Positions 12,855-20,370 of a stretch of DNA of 21,425 nucleotides are shown here, piece by piece. Both the position numbers and the translations under genes were made by a program. Under the pieces are notes generated by a model that saw nothing but the letters and a program-made list of their open reading frames with translations, did not search any database and was not told the DNA's origin. Within the stretch, counting starts at the first letter, position 1. The number at the start of each line of letters is the position of its first letter. Origin of the DNA: Pseudomonadota bacterium (GTDB lineage: Bacteria; Pseudomonadota; Alphaproteobacteria; Rs-D84); NCBI GenBank assembly GCA_009781955.1, contig WQUT01000056.1, forward strand, positions 1 through 21,425, given 5' to 3'.

Positions 12855-12876
12855 TCTCCCCCCTTTAACGAGGGGA
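12855..12876. repeat. G/C-run palindrome at the convergent end of rmuC and the HAD gene
   Basis: CTCCCCCCTTTAACGAGGGG pairs loosely with itself and resembles 2488-2524. It supplies the TAA stop of the HAD gene and may help stop transcripts from both sides. Confidence 0.5.
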
Positions 12877-13626
12877 CACGCGCGCGCCCGTTTTCGGATC
12901 AATCCAAACCTGCTCCCGGGCCAGCGACATCATCGGCCGGTCGGTCGCGTTGTCGGAATAAGCGCGGACAACCACCCCGCCATTCAACAATGGGGAGAGC
13001 GCGTCAATCTTGTCCGCCATGTAATTAAAAAAACGATACCGCCACGGGTGCCAGGGATCCATCTCGGATGCGATTATATAATCAAAATCCATATCTCTGA
13101 CCAGCGGCAGTATCAGATAATCCGGCCCGGCAGAGGTCAATATTGTTATATTGCCATTCGCGCGTTCTTTCGCAACCTGGGCCAAAGCCCAGCCCCAGCG
13201 GTTTTTTTTATGCTCTGCGATGAACCCGGGCGCCAGTTTGCGAACCAGCGCGGGCGAAATATACGCCCGGAACCATTGCCGCCATACTATATCAATGCGG
13301 CGGACCCTGTTATCGCGGCGCGGTATGATGGCCGCGATTCCGCGCATAATCACGCCGACCAATACGACCGGCAAGAAAATCCACGGGCGCAGCGAGTGCC
13401 GAAAGCAATATTTCCAAAATCCTGTATTCGCGTCCCCCGCCGACAGCGTGCCGTCAAAGTCAAACAACACGACCGGCTTGTCCGGTACAACCGCGGCCCG
13501 GCGCGGACCAGCCTTGGCGGATTTATGACGTACAGCGGCTTGCCGCCCATAGCCTTGGCGAAGGGCGGCGGGTTGGCGCGTGCGCGGCGATGGCCGGCGG
13601 TTTGCGGATGGCGAATTTGTTTTCAT
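12865..13626 (-). CDS. HAD-superfamily hydrolase (HAD-IB type phosphatase-like)
   Basis: The catalytic motif DFDGT (Asp56 and Asp58), the second motif LTSAGPDYL and the fourth motif SDNATDRPMM identify a HAD hydrolase of the SerB/CicA-like IB subgroup. A hydrophobic stretch WIFLPVVLVGVIMRGIAAII sits in the cap region and could associate with the membrane. Substrate unknown; likely a phosphomonoester. The first 50 residues (RQPAALRQGYGRQAAVRHKSAKAGPRR) are basic and low in complexity and come from a dispersed repeat (13511-13569), so the original start may have been nearer VVPDKPVVLFDFDGT. The ATG at 13626 with a GAGGG site is preferred to the one at 13647. It converges with rmuC. Confidence 0.85.
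   Translation of the reverse strand: MKTNSPSANRRPSPRTRQPAALRQGYGRQAAVRHKSAKAGPRRAAVVPDKPVVLFDFDGTLSAGDANTGFWKYCFRHSLRPWIFLPVVLVGVIMRGIAAIIPRRDNRVRRIDIVWRQWFRAYISPALVRKLAPGFIAEHKKNRWGWALAQVAKERANGNITILTSAGPDYLILPLVRDMDFDYIIASEMDPWHPWRYRFFNYMADKIDALSPLLNGGVVVRAYSDNATDRPMMSLAREQVWIDPKTGARVSPR
13511..13569. repeat. GCCTTGGCG repeat inside the HAD gene
   Basis: GCCTTGGCG occurs twice (13511-13519 and 13552-13560), and GCCGCCC (13542-13548) pairs with GGGCGGC (13563-13569). On the minus strand it reads LRQGYGRQAAVRH, a string type that I recall from repeats in many uncultured bacterial genomes. Confidence 0.7.
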
Positions 13627-13690
13627 GTCTATCCCTCGTTTTTTCATTTTACCTTAATTGCCGCGCAAAATCCAGCGGGCAAAAATTCAT

Positions 13691-13722
13691 ATAAAAAAAC
13701 CGCCGCGCAGCGGCGATAAAAA
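13691..13722 (-). terminator. Rho-independent terminator after the efflux operon
   Basis: CGCCGC and GCGGCG form a 6-bp stem around GCA, with A-runs on the left and right. Read on the minus strand, it ends in seven T. It lies about 50 bp after the RND pump stop codon. Confidence 0.8.
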
Positions 13723-13768
13723 ACAAATCATTCGCATTCATCAGGCCGGCTGTGGTTCGGCGAGGCCA

Positions 13769-16700
13769 TCACTTCCGTGGGTGGCGCATCCGCTCCATCA
13801 ATGTAAACACCGCCGGGGTTAAAAAGAATGTCCAGAACAACGACGCCAGAATTCCGCCGATTATAACCGCGCCCATGGAAACCTTGATCCCGTCGGGACT
13901 CCACAGCTGCGGCACCAGGCCGGCCACAACCGCGACCGTCGTCATATACAGCATGCGCCGCTTGTCCACGAACTGATTCCACAATGCCTGGCGCGCCGGG
14001 ACGCCGCGGCCCATTTCTTCCAGCGTCGGCTCCAGCACCAATATATTCGTGCTGACGGCCAGGCCCACCAGCATGACGACCGACAGCATGGCCGCTATGT
14101 TTATCGTCGCGCCGGTCAGGAACAGCATCAGGAACACGCCGGTAAAGCTGGTGATTATTGACGTCACGATCGTAAACGGATGCGCCAGGGAATTCAAAAT
14201 CGCCGCCAGAACCATGAACGTCAGTATGGTCGCCAGCAAAAACGCGCGGCCCATTTCGCCCGTTGATTCGCTCTGCATTTCCGACATTCCGCCGAACGAC
14301 GTGCCGTATCCCGGCGACATGTCAATCTTGTCCAATTGCGCCTGGATCTTTTGCTGAACCGGGCCGATTGTGGATTTGCCCAGATTGATGTCTATCTCGG
14401 TTATGCGCTCTTTATTTATGCGCCTGATTTCCGGCGTGCCGCGCGCCTGCTCAATCGTCCCCAGATCCGACAGCGCGACCAAGCCCTTGGGCGTGCCGAT
14501 AAAGATATTTTCAAACATGCCGCGGCTTTTGTAATCCGGCGACATTTCCAACACTATCGGGTATTCTTTGCCCGACTCGCGATATTTGTAATCGTCGTTT
14601 CCGAACACCGCGGTGCGCAGGACGGCGCCCGCCGCCATATTCGCGACGCCCCAGTATTTCATCGCGTCGGGATTCGGAATGAACCGCAATTCCGCGCCGG
14701 GGGTCTGGGACGCCAGGGTCGCGCTCTGCACTTCTGGAATCTGGTTTATCGCCGCAATCGCGCGCGCGGCGTATGCCTCGCGCTTTGCGTCATCCGGGCC
14801 GGATATGTTCAGCACCAGGTCGGCGGACATAACCCCGGATATTGACGCGCCCGCGCGAACGTTTATTTCCGTATCGGGAATGCCGTATAACGCGGAAACC
14901 ATTCTCTGGGCGATCCGCTTGTCCGATTCAGAGCGCGCCAAGCGCGGGGCCAGCCCGACCCTGACGCCGATATTCTGCAATCCCCGCTCTCCAATTTTCA
15001 CGGATGTAAATTTAACCTCGGGAAATCCGCCCAGGCGTTTTTCTATTTCTTTCGCTATGCCGAGCGATTTTTGAAAAGTGCTGCCCATCGGGGCGCGGGC
15101 GGTTATGTTGATTTCGTCCGTGTCGCGCGCCGCGGCGAATTCGTTGCCGACCCAGCGCATAGGAATCAATGTAACGACCAGCGCGATCAAGGCGACGCCG
15201 ACGGCGGACCAAGGACGCCGCACCTGCCAGTCATAAAACGGACGGAACCAGGATAAGGGGGCGTGACGCGTGACGCGTGACGCGTGACGCGAGTTTGAAT
15301 TATTCGCGTTTCGCGTCACGCGTTTCGCGTCACGATTTTGCCGCTTGCGCAAGATTTTCGCGATCATCATCGGCGTCAGCGTAAAGCTGAACATGGACGA
15401 CAACAGCACCAGGAACACGACGGACAGGCCGAATTGTTTCATAAACATGCCCGCGATTCCGCCCATGAATGCAAGGGGCAGGAACACGACCACGTGCGTC
15501 GCGATTGTGGCGAAGATTCGCACCATGACCTTCTTTGTCCCCTCTACGGCCGCGTCTTCGGGATCCATGCCGGATTCCACCAGGCCCAGCGCGGATTCAA
15601 TCAAGACGATCGCATCGGTGATCAGCGTGCCGAGCGCGGTCGCCATGGCGAGCAAGGTCATCGCGTTGATGGAAAATCCGAACGCGTCCATGAAAAAGAA
15701 CCCGGACAGCAGAGACGCCGGTATCATAACGCCGGCGATAACGGTCGTGCGCCAGTTGCGCGTGAATATCAGCAGCGTTATAACGCACAGTATCAGCCCC
15801 AGCGCGATGTCGCGCACGGTGCCGTCGGTCTCGTGCTGGATCGCCGTGGAAGAATCGCTGATGATTTGCATTGACGGGGTATCGGCGGCGGGCGAATCCG
15901 GGGCCCGGCCAACCCGGGACGACGCGTTGTTAAAATAATCTTTCATCGCGGATTCAAATCCGGGCATCGCGGCGCGCAAGGCGCGCGAAACGCGTATGGC
16001 GTTCCCGTCGGTCGCCTTTACCACGGACACGATCACCACGTCCCGGCCGTTGAATCGCGCGCCGGTGTCCTTGTCCCGCGCGGCGTCGGATACCTTTGCG
16101 ATATCGGAAAGCTTGAACCGCCCGCCCTCGCCCGTGGTTATCAGCAGGTTCTTTATATCGTCAACCGACCCGAACTCGCCCACAAACCGCACTGCGGCGG
16201 AATCTTCGCCGGTGTCCAGCCGGCCGCCCGGCACATTCAGATTCTGCGCCGCCAGCGCGGACACGACATCCGTGACCGCCATGCCGCGCGCGGCCAACCG
16301 TTCTGGATCCATGAATATCCGCACCGCGCGCTGCTCGCCCCCATATACCGACACGGACGCCACGCCGGGCAGCGCGGTTATGCGCTGGGACAATTCGTCG
16401 CGCGCGAACTGTTGCAAATCGCGAACGTTCGCGCCCAAGAGCACTATGTCCATCACCGGCTGTTGCAGCGGGTTCAATTTTTCCACGACGGGCTTTTTCA
16501 ACGCGTCCGGAAAGTCGCCGATCGCGTCTATCTTTGCCTTGACCTCTGCCGCCTTGTCATTGACGTTCAAGCCCAGATTGAATTCGGCCATGACCATTCC
16601 GCCGTTCTCAAAAGCCTGGGACGTTATTTTTTTTACGCCGGCAACCTCTGAAATCGCGTCTTCGGCGCGCTTTATAACCTGGGACTCTATTTCGTCGGGC

Positions 16701-16858
16701 GACGCGCCGGGATAAATGAATGTCGCAGTAATCATCGGCAGATCAATCGGCGGCGTGGTTTCCACATTCATCCGCGGCCAGGAAGTTATGCCGAGAACGA
16801 CCCAAAACAGGACGAACATAACCGTGGTAACCGGATGCTTTATAAAAAATCTTATCAT
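13769..16858 (-). CDS. RND efflux pump, inner-membrane transporter (AcrB/MexB-like)
   Basis: A 1029-aa protein with the RND layout: N-terminal helix (MIRFFIKHPVTTVMFVLFWVVLG), two large periplasmic loops, and two groups of six membrane helices. Typical blocks are TPPIDLPMITATFIYPGASPDEIE, LPGVASVSVYGG, and GRAFLLATILTFMVLAAILNS. In helix 4, where hydrophobe-type pumps have two adjacent aspartates of the proton relay, the sequence reads GTLITDAIVLIESA: only one Asp remains. An insertion, about 27 residues (RDAKRVTRNANNSNSRHAS...), lies in the cytoplasmic loop after helix 6 and derives from a hairpin repeat; a smaller one (ASSRVGRAPDSPAAD) lies in the first periplasmic region. The ATG at 16858 with AAAAGG upstream is chosen over an upstream frame start that lies in a repeat. 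It is last in the operon with the adaptor and TolC-like channel. The substrate is unknown. Confidence 0.92.
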   Translation of the reverse strand: MIRFFIKHPVTTVMFVLFWVVLGITSWPRMNVETTPPIDLPMITATFIYPGASPDEIESQVIKRAEDAISEVAGVKKITSQAFENGGMVMAEFNLGLNVNDKAAEVKAKIDAIGDFPDALKKPVVEKLNPLQQPVMDIVLLGANVRDLQQFARDELSQRITALPGVASVSVYGGEQRAVRIFMDPERLAARGMAVTDVVSALAAQNLNVPGGRLDTGEDSAAVRFVGEFGSVDDIKNLLITTGEGGRFKLSDIAKVSDAARDKDTGARFNGRDVVIVSVVKATDGNAIRVSRALRAAMPGFESAMKDYFNNASSRVGRAPDSPAADTPSMQIISDSSTAIQHETDGTVRDIALGLILCVITLLIFTRNWRTTVIAGVMIPASLLSGFFFMDAFGFSINAMTLLAMATALGTLITDAIVLIESALGLVESGMDPEDAAVEGTKKVMVRIFATIATHVVVFLPLAFMGGIAGMFMKQFGLSVVFLVLLSSMFSFTLTPMMIAKILRKRQNRDAKRVTRNANNSNSRHASRVTRHAPLSWFRPFYDWQVRRPWSAVGVALIALVVTLIPMRWVGNEFAAARDTDEINITARAPMGSTFQKSLGIAKEIEKRLGGFPEVKFTSVKIGERGLQNIGVRVGLAPRLARSESDKRIAQRMVSALYGIPDTEINVRAGASISGVMSADLVLNISGPDDAKREAYAARAIAAINQIPEVQSATLASQTPGAELRFIPNPDAMKYWGVANMAAGAVLRTAVFGNDDYKYRESGKEYPIVLEMSPDYKSRGMFENIFIGTPKGLVALSDLGTIEQARGTPEIRRINKERITEIDINLGKSTIGPVQQKIQAQLDKIDMSPGYGTSFGGMSEMQSESTGEMGRAFLLATILTFMVLAAILNSLAHPFTIVTSIITSFTGVFLMLFLTGATINIAAMLSVVMLVGLAVSTNILVLEPTLEEMGRGVPARQALWNQFVDKRRMLYMTTVAVVAGLVPQLWSPDGIKVSMGAVIIGGILASLFWTFFLTPAVFTLMERMRHPRK
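15262..15334. repeat. CGTGACGCG hairpin repeat inside the RND pump gene
   Basis: Three to four tandem CGTGACG units on the left face CGCGTCACG units on the right, giving a long stem with an AT-rich loop. It is read in frame as KRVTRNANNSNSRHASRVTRHA. The unit matches the pyk repeat (3458-3492). Confidence 0.85.
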
Positions 16859-16867
16859 TGTAAAAAC

Positions 16868-16933
16868 CTTTTCGTCGTTGGTCGTTGGTCGTTGGCCTAC
16901 CAATTACCAACGACTAATGACTAACGACCAATT
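16868..16933. repeat. Hairpin repeat between the adaptor and RND pump genes
   Basis: GTCGTTGGTCGTTGGTCGTTGG on the left is answered by CCAACGAC and CTAACGACC on the right. It codes for the last two codons and the stop of the adaptor gene and fills the leader of the pump gene. Confidence 0.8.
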
Positions 16934-17508
16934 TTAACTTTTTCCCCATCCGCCACTTTGGACAGTATTATAACCTCGCCATCGTCAATTCCGGCGATAA
17001 CCGCGGCATCGGCATCGGCCGCTATAACGCGCACATCGCGCATGGCCGCGACGCCGTCCTTTGCGACGAATATATAATTCCGCCCGCCGGTTCCCGGTTC
17101 CCGATCGCTGTTGATTATTCCGGCCGGCACGAATACCCCGTCATATTCCATCTCTACAAAGTTCTCGCCATCGGGGCCGCTGGTCTTGACCGCATACAGC
17201 CCGGTATCCAGATCAATAATCCGCGACACCGACGTGACGTATCCGCGCCCCAGCTTTTGCCCTATTTTGAATTTATTCACGCGCGACGCGGATACGAACG
17301 CCTTGCCGTTTTTAACAAACAGCGGCTCTCTCAGCGTCCCGGTCCCGGATTTCGCCACAATCGCTTCAACCGGCGCGCCGTCGGTCGCCGCCGCGCGGGC
17401 GGCGTTGAAAACCTGCCGCCTGCTTTCTTCCGCAATCCGATAGACGCGCCAGCCGACCGCGCCGGCGGCCGCGAGGACAAGAAGAACGTAAATCCATTTC
17501 TTTTTCAT
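16921..17508 (-). CDS. Very short RND periplasmic adaptor (HlyD/MFP-like)
   Basis: A 195-aa protein with an N-terminal membrane anchor (WIYVLLVLAAAGAVGWRVY) and a C-terminal part with adaptor beta-barrel and membrane-proximal features: FVPAGIINSDREPGTGGRNYIFVAKDGVAAMRDVRVIAADADAAVIAGIDDGEVIILSKVADGEKV. Usual adaptors have 350-400 residues; the lipoyl domain and alpha-hairpin that reach TolC are not seen. Its ATG overlaps the stop of the TolC-like gene (ATGA) and the pump gene follows, so the position fits an adaptor. Its final residues and stop are encoded by a repeat. It may be a naturally minimal form or a shortened one; the frame is open and codon use looks normal. Confidence 0.75.
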   Translation of the reverse strand: MKKKWIYVLLVLAAAGAVGWRVYRIAEESRRQVFNAARAAATDGAPVEAIVAKSGTGTLREPLFVKNGKAFVSASRVNKFKIGQKLGRGYVTSVSRIIDLDTGLYAVKTSGPDGENFVEMEYDGVFVPAGIINSDREPGTGGRNYIFVAKDGVAAMRDVRVIAADADAAVIAGIDDGEVIILSKVADGEKVKIGR

Positions 17509-18833
17509 TTGCCAGCCCCAATTTTCCGAACGCTTTCCTCTGCCATCAGGATATCCATCTTTGCGGACAGCACCGATATCTCCATCTGGGAAAGCGCGCT
17601 TTGCACCTCGGCCAATTCCACCGCGGACGTTTGCCCGGCGGCAAAGCGCGACTTTGAAATGTCATATGCCTTGGCCGCCAAATCCCGCGCGTTTTGCAAC
17701 GACGACAGGTTGCTTATCAAGTGTTTGTGTCGCGCGACAGCGGTGTTGAATTCATTGGTTTTCAGTTTCCTGGACTTATCCAGGTCCTGGCGCGCGGCCT
17801 CGGCATCCATCGCGTCCATCGTCGCGTTCGCGCGCGCGGACATTCCGTCCCAAATCGGAACCGACAGCGAAAGCCCCCAATACGCCGCCTGGCTTTTTGA
17901 TCCTTCCCACAGCTTGTAATCGTTTCCCATCGCGACATAGTTGTAAGCCGCCGTCGCGGCCAGCGTTGGATAGCGCGCCGCGCGGTGGGAACGGGCCGAC
18001 GCCTCATACATCTTGGCTTGCTTTTCATACAGATCCCATTCAGGATTGCTTTCCAGCTTTTGCGCGGGCAGCGCGTTAAAGCTGTTCGGAAAATCGGTCG
18101 TCAGGATCACATCGTCGGCATCGTCAATTCCCGCCATTGCCTTTAACATCCAGATCGCGGAATCGCGGTTGAATTTGGCGTTGGACAGCGCGACGGATTG
18201 CGCCGCGACGTCGGCCTCTATCTTTATAAGATTGGATCTGTTCGGGCGGCCGGCGGACGTCAGCAGACGTTTCGCCTCGTTCGCCTTGTCATAAGAATTC
18301 TGGGCGATTTTAACCGCGTCATCGGCCATTTTGGTCGCCCAGTATAATTGGGCGGCGGCATAGCGAACCGCGCGCGCGGCGACTTCTTTCCCGCTTTGGG
18401 CCATAGAAATCGCCGCGCGCGCGGAATCCAGCGCATTTCCGATTTTGCCGAATGTGTAGATGGGCTGGGACGCCGTAACGCCCGCCATGAACATATTGTC
18501 GGGCATTTCCAAGACGGGCGGTATCATTCCGCCCGTAATGCCGATCAGTTGCGGCGGCAGGGCTATGACCGTCGGACTGCCGGGATGCTCTACATTAATA
18601 AGATTCATGTATGTCGCCGACCCGTCCAGCTTGAACCATCGGTTCGCGCTGACGGCGTCGCGTCCGGCCTCTGCCTTTCTCAGATTGGATTCCGCTTTCT
18701 TCAAATCCTGGCTTTCTTTCATAATCATGCCGACCGCGCGGTCAAAAGATAATTCTATGGTTTCCGCCGACGCCCCGAATCCGCATGACAGCGCGCAAAA
18801 GAACAAGGCGCATGCCGCCAATCCCCGCTTCAT
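17505..18833 (-). CDS. TolC-like outer-membrane efflux channel
   Basis: A 442-aa outer-membrane factor. The signal peptide (KRGLAACALFFCALSCGFGASA) is followed by ETIELSFDRAVGMIMKESQDLKKAESNLRKAEAGRDAV, the first long helix of the TolC fold, and by two repeats of long helical hairpins with strand segments (GVTASQPIYTFGKIGNALDSARAAISMAQ and GLSLSVPIWDGMSARANATMDAMDAEAARQDLDKSRK). Three such chains form the outer-membrane tunnel. The ATG at 18833 with AAAGGAAA is preferred over the upstream frame start. First gene of the efflux operon, with a promoter about 50 bp upstream. Confidence 0.92.
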   Translation of the reverse strand: MKRGLAACALFFCALSCGFGASAETIELSFDRAVGMIMKESQDLKKAESNLRKAEAGRDAVSANRWFKLDGSATYMNLINVEHPGSPTVIALPPQLIGITGGMIPPVLEMPDNMFMAGVTASQPIYTFGKIGNALDSARAAISMAQSGKEVAARAVRYAAAQLYWATKMADDAVKIAQNSYDKANEAKRLLTSAGRPNRSNLIKIEADVAAQSVALSNAKFNRDSAIWMLKAMAGIDDADDVILTTDFPNSFNALPAQKLESNPEWDLYEKQAKMYEASARSHRAARYPTLAATAAYNYVAMGNDYKLWEGSKSQAAYWGLSLSVPIWDGMSARANATMDAMDAEAARQDLDKSRKLKTNEFNTAVARHKHLISNLSSLQNARDLAAKAYDISKSRFAAGQTSAVELAEVQSALSQMEISVLSAKMDILMAEESVRKIGAGK

Positions 18834-18879
18834 TTTGTTTCCTTTCTTATGAATAAATTGATAAATAAACAATGGCGGC

Positions 18880-18907
18880 AGTATAGGATAATTTTTCAAT
18901 TTTTCAA
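18880..18907 (-). promoter_or_regulatory. Putative promoter of the efflux operon
   Basis: On the minus strand TTGAAA (18907-18902) and TATACT (18885-18880) are 16 bp apart, giving a leader of about 40 bases that ends in an AAAGGAAA ribosome binding site. Confidence 0.5.
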
Positions 18908-18910
18908 GCA

Positions 18911-18938
18911 TAAAAAATCGCGATAAACGCGATTTTTT
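18911..18938 (-). terminator. Rho-independent terminator after murG
   Basis: AAAAAATCGCG and CGCGATTTTTT form an 11-bp stem around ATAAA. On the minus strand it ends with a T-run and would stop transcripts of the ftsW–murG side before the efflux promoter. Without the MITE-like element it would lie about 13 bp after the last sense codon of murG. Confidence 0.75.
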
Positions 18939-18950
18939 GGCAACTGCAAG

Positions 18951-19216
18951 TAGGTCGTGTTGACACTAATTATATGTGCACGATGCGTGATAAAATCGCA
19001 CGATGCTCGGAAAATCAACGAAAATGTGTGTTACACATTGAGTTGATTTGACAAAGCAGCGGGTGATTTTAGCCGCACCGCTTTGCGGCGGCGATAATTT
19101 GAATCACTAACTTCGGATTTTTTCGCGGCAGTATAACATACTGCCACTCAAAAATCCTCGTTATTGCTCCAAATTCTCTGCCGTCGTGCAAATATAATTA
19201 GTGTCAGCACGACCTA
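18951..19216. mobile_element. 266-bp MITE-like element with three internal hairpins
   Basis: The ends TAGGTCGTGTTGACACTAAT (left) and, reading inward from the right, TAGGTCGTGCTGACACTAAT are inverted copies; the match continues to about 35 bp with three differences. The outermost TA may be a target-site duplication. The interior has no reading frame and folds into three nested hairpins: 19012-19049 (AAATCAAC/GTTGATTT with inner AATGTGT/ACACATT), 19063-19107 (GTGATT/AATCAC with inner GCCGC/GCGGC) and 19115-19157 (GGATTTTT/AAAAATCC with inner GGCAGTAT/ATACTGCC). No transposase is present here, so it would need an insertion sequence elsewhere. The right end supplies the murG stop codon. This element fills the 300-bp murG–tolC gap. 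Confidence 0.85.
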
Positions 19217-20269
19217 GTCGCCGATCAACTCTTTAACTATTTTCTTTACCGCGTCGTTCGGGACGCGCGCTTTTTCCGCCATCTTGGCCAGACGGGCGGG
19301 ATTTTCAAACAGTTCGGTCAAACTCGCGGCCAGCCATTTCGCGGTGAATTTCTCTTGCGGCACCGCGAACCCAGCGCCCAGGCCCGCAAAGCTTTCCGCG
19401 TTCGCCGCCTGGTCGGGATTGATATTCAGCGGCACCAGTATCGCCGGTCGCCCGATTGTCTGCAATTCCACGACCGTGCTGGCGCCCGAACGGCCGATTA
19501 CCAAATCCGCCGCATTCATTTCGCCCGCCATATCGTGAATGAACGAAACGACATTCGCGCGGATGCCGGAATCCGCATAAAACTTTTGCAGTTTGGCGAC
19601 CGCGTCCGGCCGCGTTTGATGAACGACGAAAAGCTTGCGCTTTAAGGAAGACGGAAGATGAGAGATGGAAGACGGAACAATCTCGTCCAATATTGCCGCG
19701 CCCAGACTGCCGCCCGTAACGAGGATGCGGGGCGATTTATTTTTGGCCGGCGGCTTTGGCACAAATTCTTTCCTTACCGGCAATCCAGTATAAACAATCC
19801 GCAATCCTCTTGCATCATTCATCCCCGCGACGGCGGGAAAGCCGGTCATCAGAACGCCGACCCATTTCAGCGCGAATTTGTTCGCGCGGCCGATCGCCGC
19901 GTTTTGTTCGTGCAAAAATGTGGGAACTTTCCAAACGTGCGCCGCCAAGACCGCGGGCACGCTGGCGTAACCCCCGAATGACACCACGCGGTCGGGCCGG
20001 AATATCATAAACCGCAGCGTCAGCGCCGCCGCCGACATTCCGATTTTGAACAGCGCGGCCGCCTGTTGCAATTTTGATTTTCCGCCGACGCCGCCGGCCC
20101 AGACATGGGCGATTCCGGCGCGTTCCGGCTTGTTCTTTTTCACCATGTCGCGGACGCGCCGGTCGGTTGATATTATTATATGGTGCCCGCGGCGCGAGAG
20201 TTCCGACGCAACGGCCAGCGCCGGAAACACATGTCCGCCGGTGCCGCCGGTCGCAATCCATATCTTCAT
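19214..20269 (-). CDS. murG: UDP-GlcNAc:lipid I GlcNAc transferase MurG
   Basis: Adds GlcNAc to lipid I to give lipid II on the inner face of the membrane. The glycine loop GGTGGHV (8-14), SFGGYASVPAVLAA, HEQNAAIGRANK, LVTGGSLGA, GRSGASTVVEL and PLNINPDQAANAESF blocks are typical; the usual DHQ in the last block reads NPDQ. The protein is 351 aa, normal. A stretch SSISHLPSSLKRK in the inter-domain part comes from a short repeat (19646-19677). The stop codon TAG is formed by the border of the MITE-like element, so the original end may have differed slightly. It lies just downstream of ftsW, the classic division and cell-wall order. Confidence 0.95.
   Translation of the reverse strand: MKIWIATGGTGGHVFPALAVASELSRRGHHIIISTDRRVRDMVKKNKPERAGIAHVWAGGVGGKSKLQQAAALFKIGMSAAALTLRFMIFRPDRVVSFGGYASVPAVLAAHVWKVPTFLHEQNAAIGRANKFALKWVGVLMTGFPAVAGMNDARGLRIVYTGLPVRKEFVPKPPAKNKSPRILVTGGSLGAAILDEIVPSSISHLPSSLKRKLFVVHQTRPDAVAKLQKFYADSGIRANVVSFIHDMAGEMNAADLVIGRSGASTVVELQTIGRPAILVPLNINPDQAANAESFAGLGAGFAVPQEKFTAKWLAASLTELFENPARLAKMAEKARVPNDAVKKIVKELIGD
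19646..19677. repeat. GGAAGACGGAA direct repeat inside murG
   Basis: GGAAGACGGAA occurs at 19646-19656 and 19667-19677 with GATGAGAGAT between. It reads as SSISHLPSS on the minus strand and lies in a variable loop. Confidence 0.65.
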
Positions 20270-20290
20270 AATTTACTCCTTTCAGTCGTA

Positions 20291-20366
20291 AATTCGTGCT
20301 GGTGGCTGGTGCTGGTGACTCGTCGCAACTATGAATCACCAGTCACCAGCACGAATCACCAACACG
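20291..20366. repeat. Hairpin repeat in the murG / ftsW gap
   Basis: CGTGCTGGTGGCTGGTGCTGG on the left is answered by CCAGTCACCAGCACG and CACCAACACGAC on the right, giving a long imperfect stem. The unit equals the recR repeat at 641-674. It fills the 100-bp gap, so any ribosome binding site for murG must lie in the 20 bases beside it (AGGAG-like, 20276-20281). Confidence 0.8.
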
Positions 20367-20370
20367 ACAT

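Noticed and set aside
16859..16903. Longer N-terminus for the RND pump
   Set aside because: The added residues come from the intergenic hairpin repeat; the ATG at 16858 has a ribosome binding site and starts the canonical first helix.
16921..17508. Adaptor gene as pseudogene
   Set aside because: The frame is intact, coupled to its neighbours, and has an anchor and conserved C-terminal blocks; no remnant of a missing half is seen next to it.
18834..18911. Longer N-terminus for the TolC-like protein
   Set aside because: It would precede the signal peptide and span the promoter; the ATG at 18833 has an AAAGGAAA site.
18951..19216. Stand-alone structured RNA gene
   Set aside because: The terminal inverted repeats and TA borders fit a MITE better; no promoter of its own was seen. 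RNA function is still possible.
20291..20366. CRISPR-like repeat
   Set aside because: Units are short, irregular and inverted, with no unique spacers of constant length and no cas gene.
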